Assembly: GCF_000189635.1 (NCBI RefSeq)
Contig: NW_002476334.1
Coordinates: forward strand, 248,001-312,000
DNA length: 64,000 nt
Direction: 5' to 3'
From: Tetrahymena thermophila SB210
Taxonomy: Eukaryota; Ciliophora; Oligohymenophorea; Hymenostomatida; Tetrahymenidae
Under the pieces are notes generated by a model. The model had not been told where the DNA came from. It searched no databases and worked only from the letters and a program-made list of their open reading frames with translations. Below, piece after piece: positions 1 through 11,800 of this stretch; position 1 is the first letter of the stretch; every line of letters starts with the position of its first letter. Made by a program: the position numbers and the translations under genes.

Positions 1-1030
1 TGCAGTGCTTAAAATAGGTTATGAACTACGTAGTTTGTTATCAAAATTATCAAATAATTTATTAGTATCACCACCAGGCATAAAACGATTAAATTCTCTG
101 TCCATTTCACTGAAAAGATCCTCGTCAACTCCATATCCAACTCCCCTATACCCTAAATTTAAATCGCTAATAGAGTTTTTAAGCTGATAAACCTCTCCTG
201 CATAGCCTTATATTTCCTTTTTTGTTTTAGCTATCATCCTTCTTAATTCTTCTAAGTCATCTAATTCTTCTGCTTAAAGCTTTTTTAAATATTCATTTTC
301 ATCAAAATCTTCATATTATTCATCATCGTTTTCGTCATCATCATCTTCTTCTTTTTTTTCTTATTCTTTTATTTCTGGTTTTTCCTCTTCTTCTTCCTCA
401 TTTTTTTCTTAGTATAACCCTAATCCTGTTACAAATGTGTTTTCTTTAGATTGCTTTTATTAAATTGTAACTTTTTTCTTTTTTGCTTTTTCTTTCATCA
501 CAGGAATTTCATCTTTATTCTTCTCAAGCTATGTTAAAATAAATAATTAAAATTTCAATAAAAATCCATCTAATTTCACATTAATTCTTTATTTTTAGTT
601 TCCTAAAACATTTAAATTATTAATTGCTTATACTTTAAATAAATATCTTCCAAATAGATATAAACTCAATAAGTAAAATTATATTATTGATTACTAACTG
701 CTTAGCTTTTTCTAAAACTTATTTTCCTGACTGCATAGACTTGGATTTAGTCTTCCCTTAAATTTGTGGTAGACTATCATCCTCATCATTTTCTTTATTC
801 AAAAAATCGTCATGGTCAAAATCTTTTAAATTTTTGATTGTAGGGTCATCAAAGAGTTTATTGATTTTATCAAAGACATTGATGGGTTGTCTTTTTGATT
901 TTTCAGTAACAGCTTTAGGAGGACCAATATCGTAATCTTCTTCATCATAATCTTCATCCTAAACTTAAACTTTTTAATTATATTTTAAGGCTAATGATTT
1001 AGCTTTTTAAATATTATTAGGTCTATTCAT
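1..1030 (-). CDS. Acidic coiled-coil hypothetical protein (3' end cut by window edge)
   Basis: Two exons are visible, 1030-695 and 528-1, joined by a 166-nt AT-rich GT-AG intron (529-694, phase 0). The ATG at 1030-1028 begins MNRPNNIQKAKSLALKY. The frame stays open to the window edge, so the C-terminus is missing; 288 residues are seen. Exon 1 holds an acidic stretch rich in Asp, Glu and Tyr, then a conserved-looking segment (INVFDKINKLFDDPTIKN). Exon 2 holds a Lys-rich patch, a run of Glu and Asp, a predicted coiled coil (about residues 195-250) and a Gly/Phe-rich segment (DLFSEMDREFNRFMPGG). I do not recognise a family. The low-complexity acidic composition fits a structural or chromatin-associated protein, but no function is claimed. 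It is divergently oriented to the EXPERA protein, with 678 bp between their starts. Confidence 0.75.
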
Positions 1031-1708
1031 TTTGCACTTTTTTCTTAAGATTTTTTTTTAATTAATAACTCCTAACTTTACTAATTAATTAATTTTTTTT
1101 GTTTTAATGATGATTTAATATTTTAACCAATCTTTCAGTTGAATGTAAAAAGTTATCATAAATTTTTTTCAATCAAAAGAATATTAAATAAAATAGAAGG
1201 AAATATATAATAGCTTTGATGTATTCTCGATTATTTTTTAACAATAATAAATACAATTTAGGAATGCTACTAGTATGAAAATTAAATACACATTAATAAT
1301 AATCAAAAATCAAACTTATATTTTAAAAATTTCTATTCTATCAAAAATATCTTGAAAAAAAACAAATTTCAGTTTTATTCAAAAAATTAATTCTTAAAAA
1401 AAATAATTTAATTTCAAAATAAATTATTTTTTAATTTCAGCTTTCATTCAGAATTTTCTGAGTTTGGGTTTAGTTTTTAAAATGATAATCTAGATAAGTT
1501 AACTTTGAATAATATTGGTTAGAAAAGATGCATTGAATAATATTTATATGTTTCAGTATTTGTGATGAAAAAGATACGTGGTCTCAAGATTTGTTCTAAA
1601 TAAAAATAATTTATATTTGAATTTGGTTTTGTTTAAGCTTTTAAAGAAATTAAAGGTAAAGAAAATAAATCAATTTAATATATAGGTCAAGTAAAAGTAA
1701 ATAGAATC
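1031..1708. other. Divergent intergenic region, no gene seen
   Basis: This 678-bp AT-rich stretch lies between two divergently transcribed genes and must hold both 5' flanks. I see only A/T runs and no ORF with coding character or recognisable motif. Confidence 0.6.
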
Positions 1709-2718
1709 ATGGGAATTAATATTGAAGATCATTTTGAAGAAATATTTGAAGTTATCAAGCTTCACTTATTGCCATTAATGCTCATATTCGTTACCATTGT
1801 AGTAAAGCAATAGGTTAAAATGACTGCATATGAAAAATTCGCTTTTTATTGGTTCTTATTCAATGGAGCTATTATCCACATCACTTGGGATGGTTTTGTT
1901 GGAGCCCTTCATTAATGTGATCCTTTACTTAGAGTTTACTCTTTGATGGATAATAGGTAATAATATTGCTTTTAAATTTTCATTCATAGTTAATTATAAA
2001 TATTTCTTTTGTTTAGATACAAGGTTAAGGAAAACGCTGTCAGAGCTATTTCTTTCTGCGAATTATTCTTGCATGGACCTCTTTGTCTCTACACTGCTAG
2101 ACTTTTCTTAAGCAGTAGAGGTTTAAAGAGAGATATTTTCTCCATTTTATCTTCATTCCTTTAGCTTGTATTTACCTACGTTTTCGTCTATGATGAATAT
2201 ATGAACAATTTTGTTAATGTTTGCCCTGAAGAAAGGTAATAAAATTTTCATATACAGTATTTTGATTAAAGAGTGTTAAGGGTTTTAACTTTTAAAATAC
2301 AATATTTTGAATTCTTTAAGTTAAAATAAAAAAATAAATTAATAATAAACTGAGTCTATTAAAAGGCTTTTTTAATTATTAAAAACCTTCATTTATTTCT
2401 GAATTTCATTAAAAATTAATAAATATTTTATTTATTCTTAAAATATTAAATTTATTTTATTTAAAAAATATAATTTTTAGTTGTTTCACATTCTCTACTT
2501 CAAATATTTTACTCTTCTGGATATGCTTTGTTTTCTTCAACCCTGTTTGGATTATCCTTCCTCTCTATCACTTAGTTGTTGCTTATAAGAATATAGTAGC
2601 TCAAGAAAGATGGTCATTTAATATTTGTGCAATTGAAAATAGAAGTGGTGAAAATTATTATGATAACTTTGATAAAACTCAAAGAACTGTCAGCTCTAAA
2701 AAAAATAAGAAAGATTGA
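1709..2718 (+). CDS. Emopamil-binding / EXPERA-domain protein (sterol delta8-delta7 isomerase-like)
   Basis: Three exons, 1709-1956, 2017-2235 and 2481-2718, with introns of 60 and 245 bp. The spliced frame gives 234 residues ending at TGA. The order of motifs matches human EBP. H-I-T-W-D-G (H57-G62) stands where EBP has H-x3-E-G. CELFLHGPLCLY matches the second conserved Glu followed by G-P-L. FVFFNPVWIILP matches the FMNALWLVLP motif of the last helix, keeping its Asn and Trp. Four to five hydrophobic helices fit an ER membrane protein. The family moves the sterol B-ring double bond from delta8 to delta7 or binds sterol-like ligands. The first acidic residue is Asp here, not Glu, so activity may differ. 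Tetrahymena is known to make tetrahymanol and to modify dietary sterols, so the substrate is open. All Trp codons are TGG. Confidence 0.88.
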
Positions 2719-3605
2719 GTTAGTTTTGTATAAAACAGGAATAATAAATATTCTTATCTTAAATATAATATCTTAATTTTATTTTAACCTTTATTATATT
2801 TACGTATTACAGATAAATTGTCTAAATTATGAAAATATTCTTATTTACTTAGTAGAAATACAATTATTAAGATGGCATATGCAAGCTTTTTTATAAAAGA
2901 AGTAATACTCAAAACCAAAATAAGCAAAAAGTATTGTGAATACCAAGCTATGATTTACTAAAATTCAGTTTGCATCATTAGCTATCGAATAAAATATATT
3001 ATTATCACTAAAATTATTTTAATATATAAAAAAATACTGAACCTTTTATTGATAAATTAAAATTTAGAATTAAAATAATATGGCGATTACCAATGTTTAA
3101 AAAACTTTTTCTTGTATTTATTCATAAAAACATAAATACAAAAAATATTATTTTAGTTAATTTTAATATAATTAATTTTTCTAAATATGAAAAATACAAA
3201 AAGTGTGTTTCTGATAAATTACTTTGAAAAATTAAATAAAAATGTTTGAAAAAAAGCTCTAAAAAAATTTTTTAAAAATTATGACAGCTTATAAACAATT
3301 TTATTTATTGATACATCAGTATTTAATAGAATTAAATTTTTGTAGTTTATTTTATAAAAAACTAAAATTGTTGACTTAAAAATAGAAAAAATGTTGAGCG
3401 CTTTCTTATCATTTTTAAAAAAAATAAATGAGCATTATTTGATTATAATAATTTATTTCAGAAATAAATATTTAAAACAACCAATTATTTTATTATTTAT
3501 TTTTTTTACAAAATAATGAGACTCATTTTTAAAAATTTTACCAAAATCTGATTTTTTATGAATCAAAAATAAAAAAAAAAAAATCAAAAAATAAAAAATC
3601 AAAAA
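2719..3605. other. AT-rich intergenic region
   Basis: This 887-bp stretch holds the 3' flank of the EXPERA gene and the 5' flank of the Piwi gene. A-rich sequence runs directly into the Piwi ATG, as is usual for Tetrahymena starts. Nothing else is seen. Confidence 0.6.
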
Positions 3606-6029
3606 ATGATAACTTAGTTACCAAAAAGACCTAACAAATCCTCTTCTTCTACAATTGCTAAAATTAGTAATAATATCAGACTACTTACTAATATGTTTAG
3701 CATGTCAATCCATGATCCTGAAAATTCAGACTCAGAAGACAATTAAGTTAATGATAGAAACCTTATGTGCTATTAATATGATGTTAAATTTGATCCTAGC
3801 ATCGCAGAAGATAACAGCAATCTAAGATAAAAAATTTTTAAATAAGCTCGTCTAAGCATATAAAAGATCATAGGCAGGTTTAGCTTTTCTGGAAAATCTT
3901 TATACTCTTTGAAGCGTCTTGATTAAAATGCCTTAGATTCAGTTAGTTTAGAATCAGTAAGGGTCGATGATTAAACTTATTCACTTTCACTAACATTTAC
4001 AAAACTCTTTGAAGTAAATGAAGAATCTGCATAAAACAAGGATAAGACTACTCCAAATTATAAGAAGGGTAATAAAGTAACTTAAGTATTAAACGTTATC
4101 CTAAAAAATATCATAGACTAAGAAGGATTCAAATAAATAGGAAGGAACTCTTAATTCTTTGACTTATAATCTAGAGCAGATGTGGTCATCAAAAATTAAA
4201 ATAATACCTCAACCCTTGAAGTATATAAAGGTATCACTTTCAAGGTAAGTCCTACTTAATAAGGTTTATATCTCAATAGTGATTATCTTTGTAGAATTTT
4301 AAGAAAAGAAACAGCCCAATAATACTTAACTGCAAGACATGATATAGAAGGATAGTCAGTACTTACTAAATATAATAATTATCGGACATATATAATTGAC
4401 AGGGTAGATTATAGTAAGAATCCTAGATCAACTTTCTTGTATAGAAAAACAAACTTATAAATTAGTTACGCAGAGTACTACTTTCAAAACTATCAAATTG
4501 AAATTAGAGATATGTAACAACCATTACTTGTAAGTAAAATAAAGTACAGGGAAGCTGACACAAATATTCTAAAAATTTAGGAGATATTTTTGATACCTGA
4601 ATTATGCTATATGACAGGACTCACTGATGAACAAAGAAAAAATAAAAATGCTATGAAGGAAATAGCTACTCATACTAAGCTTACTCCTGAATAAAAATAC
4701 TCAAAAAGCGTCTAATATTGCTAATTGTTTGGTCGCAAAACAATTAAAAGTGGAATCAGAATTAGTCACACTGATAATAAAATTGATGCTATTTAACTTA
4801 AAGCACCTAAAATAACTTTTGGTGGAAAGTCTTTCATTCCTGAGCATGGAGGAAACTTCGAAACAAGAGCACCTACTTAAGATTAAGTTTAATTTAAAGA
4901 TTGGGCTATTATCCATCATAAAAATGATGAAAAAGAAGTTTATAAGTTTATAGACCTTCTTAAGAATGCGTCACAAGCATATCAAATTAATGTCAATGAT
5001 AAACCGCAATTTTTCGCACCAGAGGATTTTAATCCTAAAAACTGGATTAGGTTGTTAGACAAAGATTTTAGAAAGAATGGAGTTCCTTAATTCATTGTGA
5101 CTTTCAGCAACGCTGAAAAAAATCCCTCCCTTTACCGCGAAATGAAGAAATTCTTTTCTTCTGAAGGTGGTGTAGGAATAGAATCACAGCATGTAACACC
5201 GAGAGCCTTGCAAAAAAATGGTAAAAGTGTAGCCTCTAAAATTGCTTTGCAAATTGCATCCAAACTCGGAAAGCGCATTTGGTCAGTAGAAACTCCAGTT
5301 GGAATTAATCAGAATACTATGATTGTTGGCATTGAAACTAGTATGAAAAAAATCAGGAATTAATAAGTCATTGGAGTGGTAGCTTCTATTAATAAAGACT
5401 TCAATAAATTCTACTCTCAAGTTGATTTTAGGAATGGCAATGATATCAAACTACCAACCCTCTCTAAAATTATATCAAGTGCTATAGAAGCTTATAGCAA
5501 GAATACAAAAACTGTTCCTGAAGAAATTATAATTTACAGATAAGGTTTAGGCGAAGGCTAAATTTAGTATAGTCACTAACTAGAAATTTAAGCAATTCAA
5601 AATGGATTCATCAACTTTAAACAAGGTTACAGTCCCCGCTTTGCATTTTTCTAAGTTAATAGGAAAATAAGTGAGAAATTCTATCAACAGTTATATAATG
5701 AAAGAGTACAAATTTCAAATCCACCCTCAGGTACTATTGTAGCTTCTGAATTAACTCAGAATAATTTTGAATTTTTCATGGCTGCTTAAAATTGTAACTC
5801 AGGAGTCTGTACACCAACTAAATATACATGCCTATTTAACAATACTAACTTGAAAGAAGATTAATTTTGGTAATTAACTTATTTCCAAACTTTTAATTAC
5901 TATAATTGGTAAGGACCTATTAGGGTACCTGCTGTCATGAAGTATGCAGAAAAATTAGCTAAATTTACTAGTGAAACTCTTGAAGGCGTTGCAAATAACG
6001 AGTTAATAAATAGCCTATATTATATTTGA
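3606..6029 (+). CDS. Piwi-clade Argonaute (Twi family) with substituted catalytic residues
   Basis: One uninterrupted exon encodes 807 residues from ATG 3606 to TGA 6027. A PAZ domain lies at about residues 220-310 ([13 protein letters not shown], then [18 protein letters not shown] and QQPLLVS). The Piwi-clade linker signature [14 protein letters not shown] follows at about residue 335. MID and PIWI domains fill about 460-807 ([31 protein letters not shown]). Small-RNA binding is therefore very likely, either in the nucleus for DNA elimination and RNA processing or in the cytoplasm. The catalytic positions look dead: E577 in MIVGIE replaces the first Asp, Q646 in YRQGLGEGQ replaces the second Asp, and E782 in KYAEKLA replaces the His of YAHKLA. 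Slicing is thus not expected, and a guide-only or scaffold role is inferred. Tetrahymena has a dozen or so TWI paralogues; I cannot say which this is. The absence of introns is unusual beside its neighbours. Confidence 0.95.
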
Positions 6030-7476
6030 AACTAAAAATTTTTCTCATTAATTCATGCTTTTTATATTTATTTTCTTTTAAAATTGATAGTTTATGCCAT
6101 AAAGAATAATATGAATGAATTAAAATTATTAATGTTAACATATTTCTTTTTAAAATTTATATTATTTTATACTTTTTTATGTTAGTGTTATTTATTTTAT
6201 TAGTTTATTTATTTATTTAGTTAATTTCTAACAAACCTATTAGGTAAATAAATTAAAATTTTTCTTTTTTAATTCTCAAATTAACACAAAAGGTTGTTTA
6301 TTTATTATTGAATTTCTACTCTTGCTAATTTTTTATGAGTTTTTAGTGATTAATTTAATTTATTGGTTTAAAAATAAATTTTTTACTTATTCAATAAAAA
6401 ATAAATCTTTATCGTTTTAAAAATAAGTTAAAATGAATGAATGTATCAATTCATTTTTAATTGTTTGTTCAATTCAAATTAATTCATTTATTTTTGTAGT
6501 TTTTTATAAAAAATTTTCATTAAATTTCGAATTAATATTTTTTATGAAAATGTTTGTTAAAATACTGTTATAAATAAGCAATTATTATAATACGAATAAG
6601 TTGTAGTGTTATAAAATACGAAAAAAAAAATTTTTATTCAATTTAATGCTTAATTTAAATGAATTTTATGACCCCTTATAAAATATATATAAGTGGAGGG
6701 GTCCTCGAGCGTGTCTATGTTGAGAAATAAAGAAAATATTGAATAGCTTGATTAGATGAATTAAAAGAATTAAGATTGAGAGAAGCATGCGAGACTAAAG
6801 AGATAGATTTGAGCAATAAGTTATTAATTTACAAGTCTAAGAAAGAAGTAGACTCTCTAAGGATTGATTGATTTATCCTTGGATAGTTAAAGACCTAGAG
6901 GGTTTTAAACTAATTAATTAATTAATTTAATTTTTTCTGGCAGATTATGAACAATTTCTAAGGAAGAAGAATTTATTATAATGAGATTTAATGATTTCTT
7001 ATGAACAATGATTTTTTTTCTCTATCAAAAAAGGCTTAGCATTGAGGTGAAAGGTCAAATTATTACATCCTTTTTTTGATTATTTAACATTTTACCTAAT
7101 TTTATTTAAAATTTTTTTATCGATTTCTCTCAATCGAATAAGCGCTTGCTTTCTCTAAATGCTTGCTTGTATTTCTTTATTTAACTTGTATTGTTTATTT
7201 GTAAGCTATTATTTTATAGCTGGTCTTCTATTTAAAAAAATATCTAATATAAAGTAATATATTAGTTTGGTTTATTATTTATATTGACAAGTAGAGTAAT
7301 TAGTAGAGTCATAAAAAAGTGTTTAATTATTATAAAGTAAGATTTTTAAAGTGAGAGTGAGTCTTTATGTTTATTTCAAAATAAATTTCATCTCTCATCT
7401 TAGTTATGTGTTTTATTGAGTAGTTTTTATCATTTCACTACATTGGTAAGCTTCACTTTCCATTTTGTTTTCAATT
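6030..7476. other. Convergent intergenic region between Piwi and kinase genes
   Basis: The first 600 bp are plain AT-rich DNA. From about 6667 the composition changes: a GC-topped inverted repeat is followed by about 230 bp of purine-rich, less AT-biased sequence that ends near a T run at 6930. The rest (6940-7476) is AT-rich 3' flank of the kinase gene. No ORF longer than about 20 codons with coding character was found. Confidence 0.5.
6670..6703. repeat. GC-capped inverted repeat
   Basis: GACCCC at 6670-6675 can pair with GGGGTC at 6698-6703, and TTATA at 6676-6680 with TATAA at 6688-6692, leaving a GTGGA bulge on the 3' side. Such a GC stem is rare in this AT-rich flank. It could be the foot of a structured RNA or a DNA-binding site. 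The role is unknown. Confidence 0.45.
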
Positions 7477-8826
7477 TCACAATTAATCATCTGCGGAAGC
7501 GTGAGGGAATGCAATTTCATTGACAGTGCTTATAACTTCGTTTAAAGGAATACGCTTTTAGGGGTCTTGATGCATCATTTTCATGAGAAGAGTAACCAAC
7601 TTTATAGCGTTTTCATAACCTCCTACCTCTTTTTCAAAATCCTTACGAAATCCCTTAATTTTTAAATAGAAATTTTCAACATCATGCTTAATGATGTATC
7701 TGTAGATAGGGTCTCTCATTTATGGTTGTGGGTACTTTTTAGGATACTAACCAAAAATCAATACGAAAAAGGTCATTCCAAGTGCATAAATATCAGCTTT
7801 TTTCAAATCAAATTATTATTGTGTCTCCTCTTATGTGAAATAATGCACTTCTGGAGCTTAAAATAACAAATTTCTGTTGTCAAAAATTTTTTTGTATCCT
7901 TCAAAAGAGAGAGAGTCCTAATCCTAATAATAGCATGAAAGTCCAAAATCTCCTAATACAAAATGCAACTGTTCATCGAGATTTTTCTAGTTGCTTTGTA
8001 AATTGACAGTTTTTTGGTTTTAGTAGCTCTCTGATTGGATTTGCTCTCCATCGCAAAAATCATTAGAGTTATTGTTTTTGAGTTCTTATACACCACATGC
8101 AATGTCTTAGGTGTTTGATGATGATATTACAGAGCAATTATTTGTTCTTTTTTAAACGAATATATTATCAAGTTTTATATCATTATGGACAATGTTGAAT
8201 GAATGGATATGAGAGAGAGCACTAGAGAGCTACTTGATGGCGATTCATATTTTCACCATTGGGACTGCATTCTAATATTCCCTTAAGCACCTGATACCGT
8301 CATAAGTGTACTTTTTCATAGATAAGGCAGCAACAGGCTGCTCAGGCTCATTTGGATGCTCAATATTATGGTATAAATCATATATTTTAACAATGTTTGG
8401 ATGAGAATTGGGTATTTTTTTCTTTAGTATTTCATACTCGTTTACTAATTGAGTATAAGTGGAGGTGTTTGAATTTTTTTTAACCATTTTAAATATGCAG
8501 TCACGAGAAGAGTTTCTGCCTTCCCAAATTTCACTACCACTTCCCTTCTCTAATTACTATCTAATATTAATTAAATGATTAGATTAGTTTTGATCATGAA
8601 TCATTTTTTAGTTGAAAGGAATGAGTTGGCATAAAGTAGGATCACTTAAGTGAAATTGACTTATTATTTTTTCGTGATTCATTGATTTGGTGGTTACAGT
8701 GCTAGCAGTTGCACTGGTGCTCAATGAAGAGCAAGAATTATTAGATATTAAATTTTTGCTTGTAAAATTTTCAAGCAAATGCCGATTCGGGATCTGACCC
8801 TCATCTACATTTTATTAAAGTTCCAT
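7477..8826 (-). CDS. Protein kinase with one in-frame TGA and an HND catalytic loop
   Basis: A single exon runs from ATG 8826 to TGA 7477 (449 codons before the stop), with one internal in-frame TGA at 8247-8245 (codon 194). Kinase landmarks appear on both sides of it. Before it: a glycine-loop-like GSGSEIWEGR, a CIFKMVKK segment with the likely ATP-binding Lys, and HPNIVKIYDLYHNIEHP. After it: SSALSHIHSFNIVHNDIKLDN, GDFGLS (DFG near 293-295), QAPE, and a C-lobe DIYALGMTFFVLIFGQYP ending with DPQKRIPLNEV. The Arg of HRD is Asn (HNDIK). A roughly 70-residue Asn/Gln-rich insert precedes DFG. The TGA sits in helix E, where a Trp (VKI-W-IAIKQL) would fit. It could be a lesion, a sequencing error, or recoding. 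A 24-nt GT..AG stretch covers it (8254-8231), but that is shorter than Tetrahymena introns. The substrate is unknown. Confidence 0.8.
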
Positions 8827-11800
8827 TTAAATTTTTAGAGTTGTATTTTTTTATTTTTAATTATAATTGTGTTATAATATTGATTGAAGTGGATTGGATT
8901 GGATTGGCTTGTTTCTTTAAGTTTTTGTGCTGTGACAATTTTTAGAAGAGATTTTAATTATGTTTTCCTTCTCTCAAATTGTTCTGTGAAATAGAGTACG
9001 AAAGAAAAAAATTTTTTGTTTAATTTATTGAATTCCTTTTGTGGTGTTAAATACTTATTAAGGAAGGGAGAGAGAGGATTTTGTTTATATTGGTATAGCT
9101 GTTTTAATATGAAAGTAGATGAGTAAATGTAGCTCTTAGTAGACGAATTTGCTGGTTTTGTTTGGTTGATAATGGTATCAAGGGGATTATAATGTTGATG
9201 TTTTGTTGTTTTGGGGTGATGCTATTTTTGAATGCTGATTTGTAGCTTTCAATGTATTTTTTTTTTTTCTTTTATAAATTGACTCATTTTTATAGAACTT
9301 TTTAAGTTTTTGAAAAATTTGATTTATTAATGCTTTTTATCTGTTTGATTAACCACATTAAAACTTCCATGGAAAAAGAGTAGGAAGGAAGTGATTCTAA
9401 AAATTAAGATAAATATTAATCGATTGATTGAATAAATTAATTTACTTTAGTAGTTGTCTATTACGTATTTTTTGCTAGATTCTTTTACCTTTATTTTGCA
9501 GCATATTTTTCTGACTTGTTTGTTTAATTATCAAGTAGCTACTTTATGCTTTGTCTATTTATATCTAAAGTAAATGAAAATAAGTAAATAAGTCTTCTTT
9601 ATTTTAATTAAACGTTGAAAAGTATTTACAGTTAACCTCAACAAGTAAAGTGTCTTTCTTGCTTAACTTATTAATAAATTCGAAATTCTAAAATCTACTA
9701 AATATTAATAATGTTCTCGACTTAGCTTTAAGTAGAAAATTAAGTAGATGGATGATCTTATTATATATAAATAACTCCGGCTTTTGAATAAATGCAATCC
9801 TTTAGATGCACTAAATTATATTATTTTTTATTTAAAATTAATTATTATTATTATCAACTTAATTCATTTTTGAAATTTATATGGCTTTTTTACTAAAGTA
9901 CTTAATTCCAGTAATTTAAGCCAATGAACTAAAACGAGTTGTAGGTAGGGCTCTCTTATTTAATTACCCCACCAGTTTTTGCTTTTTCAATGTCAGAAAT
10001 CCTATGAGACTCTGTACTCCTGATTTGAATATTAAATTAAAATTTCCCCCACTGAATTTTTTTTAATTTCTAAAAACCAATTATTTTCTCTTCACTTTCT
10101 GATAATTTTTTCCCTTTCCAATTTTCTTTCTCATTTGAATAATAGATAGCGTCAGTCAGTCAGTCTTATGATTTAAAAACTACTAAATTTGCATTTACAT
10201 ATTAATGAAACTTTCATCTTGATTTTCTAATTGTTATAGTTAAGGTTTCTATGCATCAACTTTACTGAAGGTATAACTTTAAGTAATACCATTTTAATTT
10301 AAGTCAAATCATTTAAATTTAACATCTTATAAAATTTTTAATCCATCGATTAAACAAAGCAAGAGAGAGCTATTTGTTTATAAATAAATGGTGGTTCTTT
10401 TTTGTATTTCTTTGTATGAATAAAATCAAATCGATTTTATCTCCAAATTTAATATAATAAGAAATAAAATTCATTATAAAATCAAAAAGAAAGAAAGAAA
10501 TAAATAAATAAATAGGCTATTACTACAATCTTAGCCTTAAAATTCTCTAAAGTTGTACTGGATACAATAAATATTATTTTATAAGAACATTAAGCAAATT
10601 TTTTTTAATAAAGTCAATCCACAATAAGTGCTTTAATCAATCAAAAACATAAAATTGGTTACAAAAAACTCTACCTATTCTATTATATTAAAATTTAGTA
10701 TTTAAATAGGTAAAGAACGATCTGATTATACTTTATTTTTGAAATAAAATAAAAATTCAGTTCCAAAAGTTTTATTAATAAAATTCAAAACTTATTGATA
10801 GAATTTGAAAAGTTATGGCTAGTTTTTTTTTAATTTTATGATCATAATATAAAAATAAATTTATGAAAAAGAATAGGCCTTTCTAACAAAATAAGCTTGC
10901 TTTTCATGTAAGATAAAATTCTAATGTTCAAATAGAGGCTACACAAACAAATCATTAAAATAGTTAAAGTAGTAGTAGTAGTATTAATAATAATAATTAT
11001 AATAATAGCAATAATAGACACTTTTTTAATATAATTTGAAAAATAGAAAATTCAAAATAGTATGAAATATTAAACCAAAAAATTAATAATATTACTTCTT
11101 TCTAACATTCTAAGATTCTTTGTTTTAATATTTATTACTTTTATTAGTAAATGAAATAAAAAGTAACCTAATTCTTCACTTTCATCCATTTAAAATTCAT
11201 TTTTGATGGAATCTTCCTAAAAAGAGGGTTATTTTTGTAAAATTAATTTAATTTCCTTTAGTTTTTTAGCACACTAGTAAAACTAAACGTTTGAACAGAA
11301 AAATTTAATATTTTATGGTCATACATATATATTAAGGAAAATTAGTTCCTTAAATCATTATAATACTACCAAATTTCAGCTAATCGTTAAAAATAAATAA
11401 ATAAAATCACATTAGAAAAATTAAAACAAACAAAATCAATCAATCAGTCAAACAATTAATCAATTAATAATTTATTTTTTGTGAATGAATTTGTGTTGAT
11501 TTTCTTATTTTCTTTTTCTGTTCTCTAATCATCAACAATAAAAGAATTTATATTAACTTTACTAAAAATGGACTAAAAAATACAGTTAAGAATAGTCTTA
11601 AAATATTTGTTTATAAAGTTAAATCGTTCTTTTTTTGATTTGTTGTTTTTTACAAAAATTTCTACTATTTTCAAAGATCATAAAAACAATTATTTCTAGT
11701 TAATATAATTGTGAATAAAGTTGCTAGTTAAACAATATTCTAAAAAATAAAAAAAGGACAGCAAGAGGTATAATGATATTAGTCATAGGATAAGTTTAAT

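Noticed and set aside
8231-8254. A 24-nt GT..AG intron that would remove the kinase TGA
   Set aside because: The length is far below the other introns here (50 nt or more), and its removal would delete conserved helix E residues. It is kept only as a remote alternative.
9109-9198. Plus-strand frame of 29 codons (MKVDEQMQLLVDEF...)
   Set aside because: It lies in the C/A-rich probable 5' leader of the kinase gene on the other strand, has no A-rich leader of its own and no splice partner.
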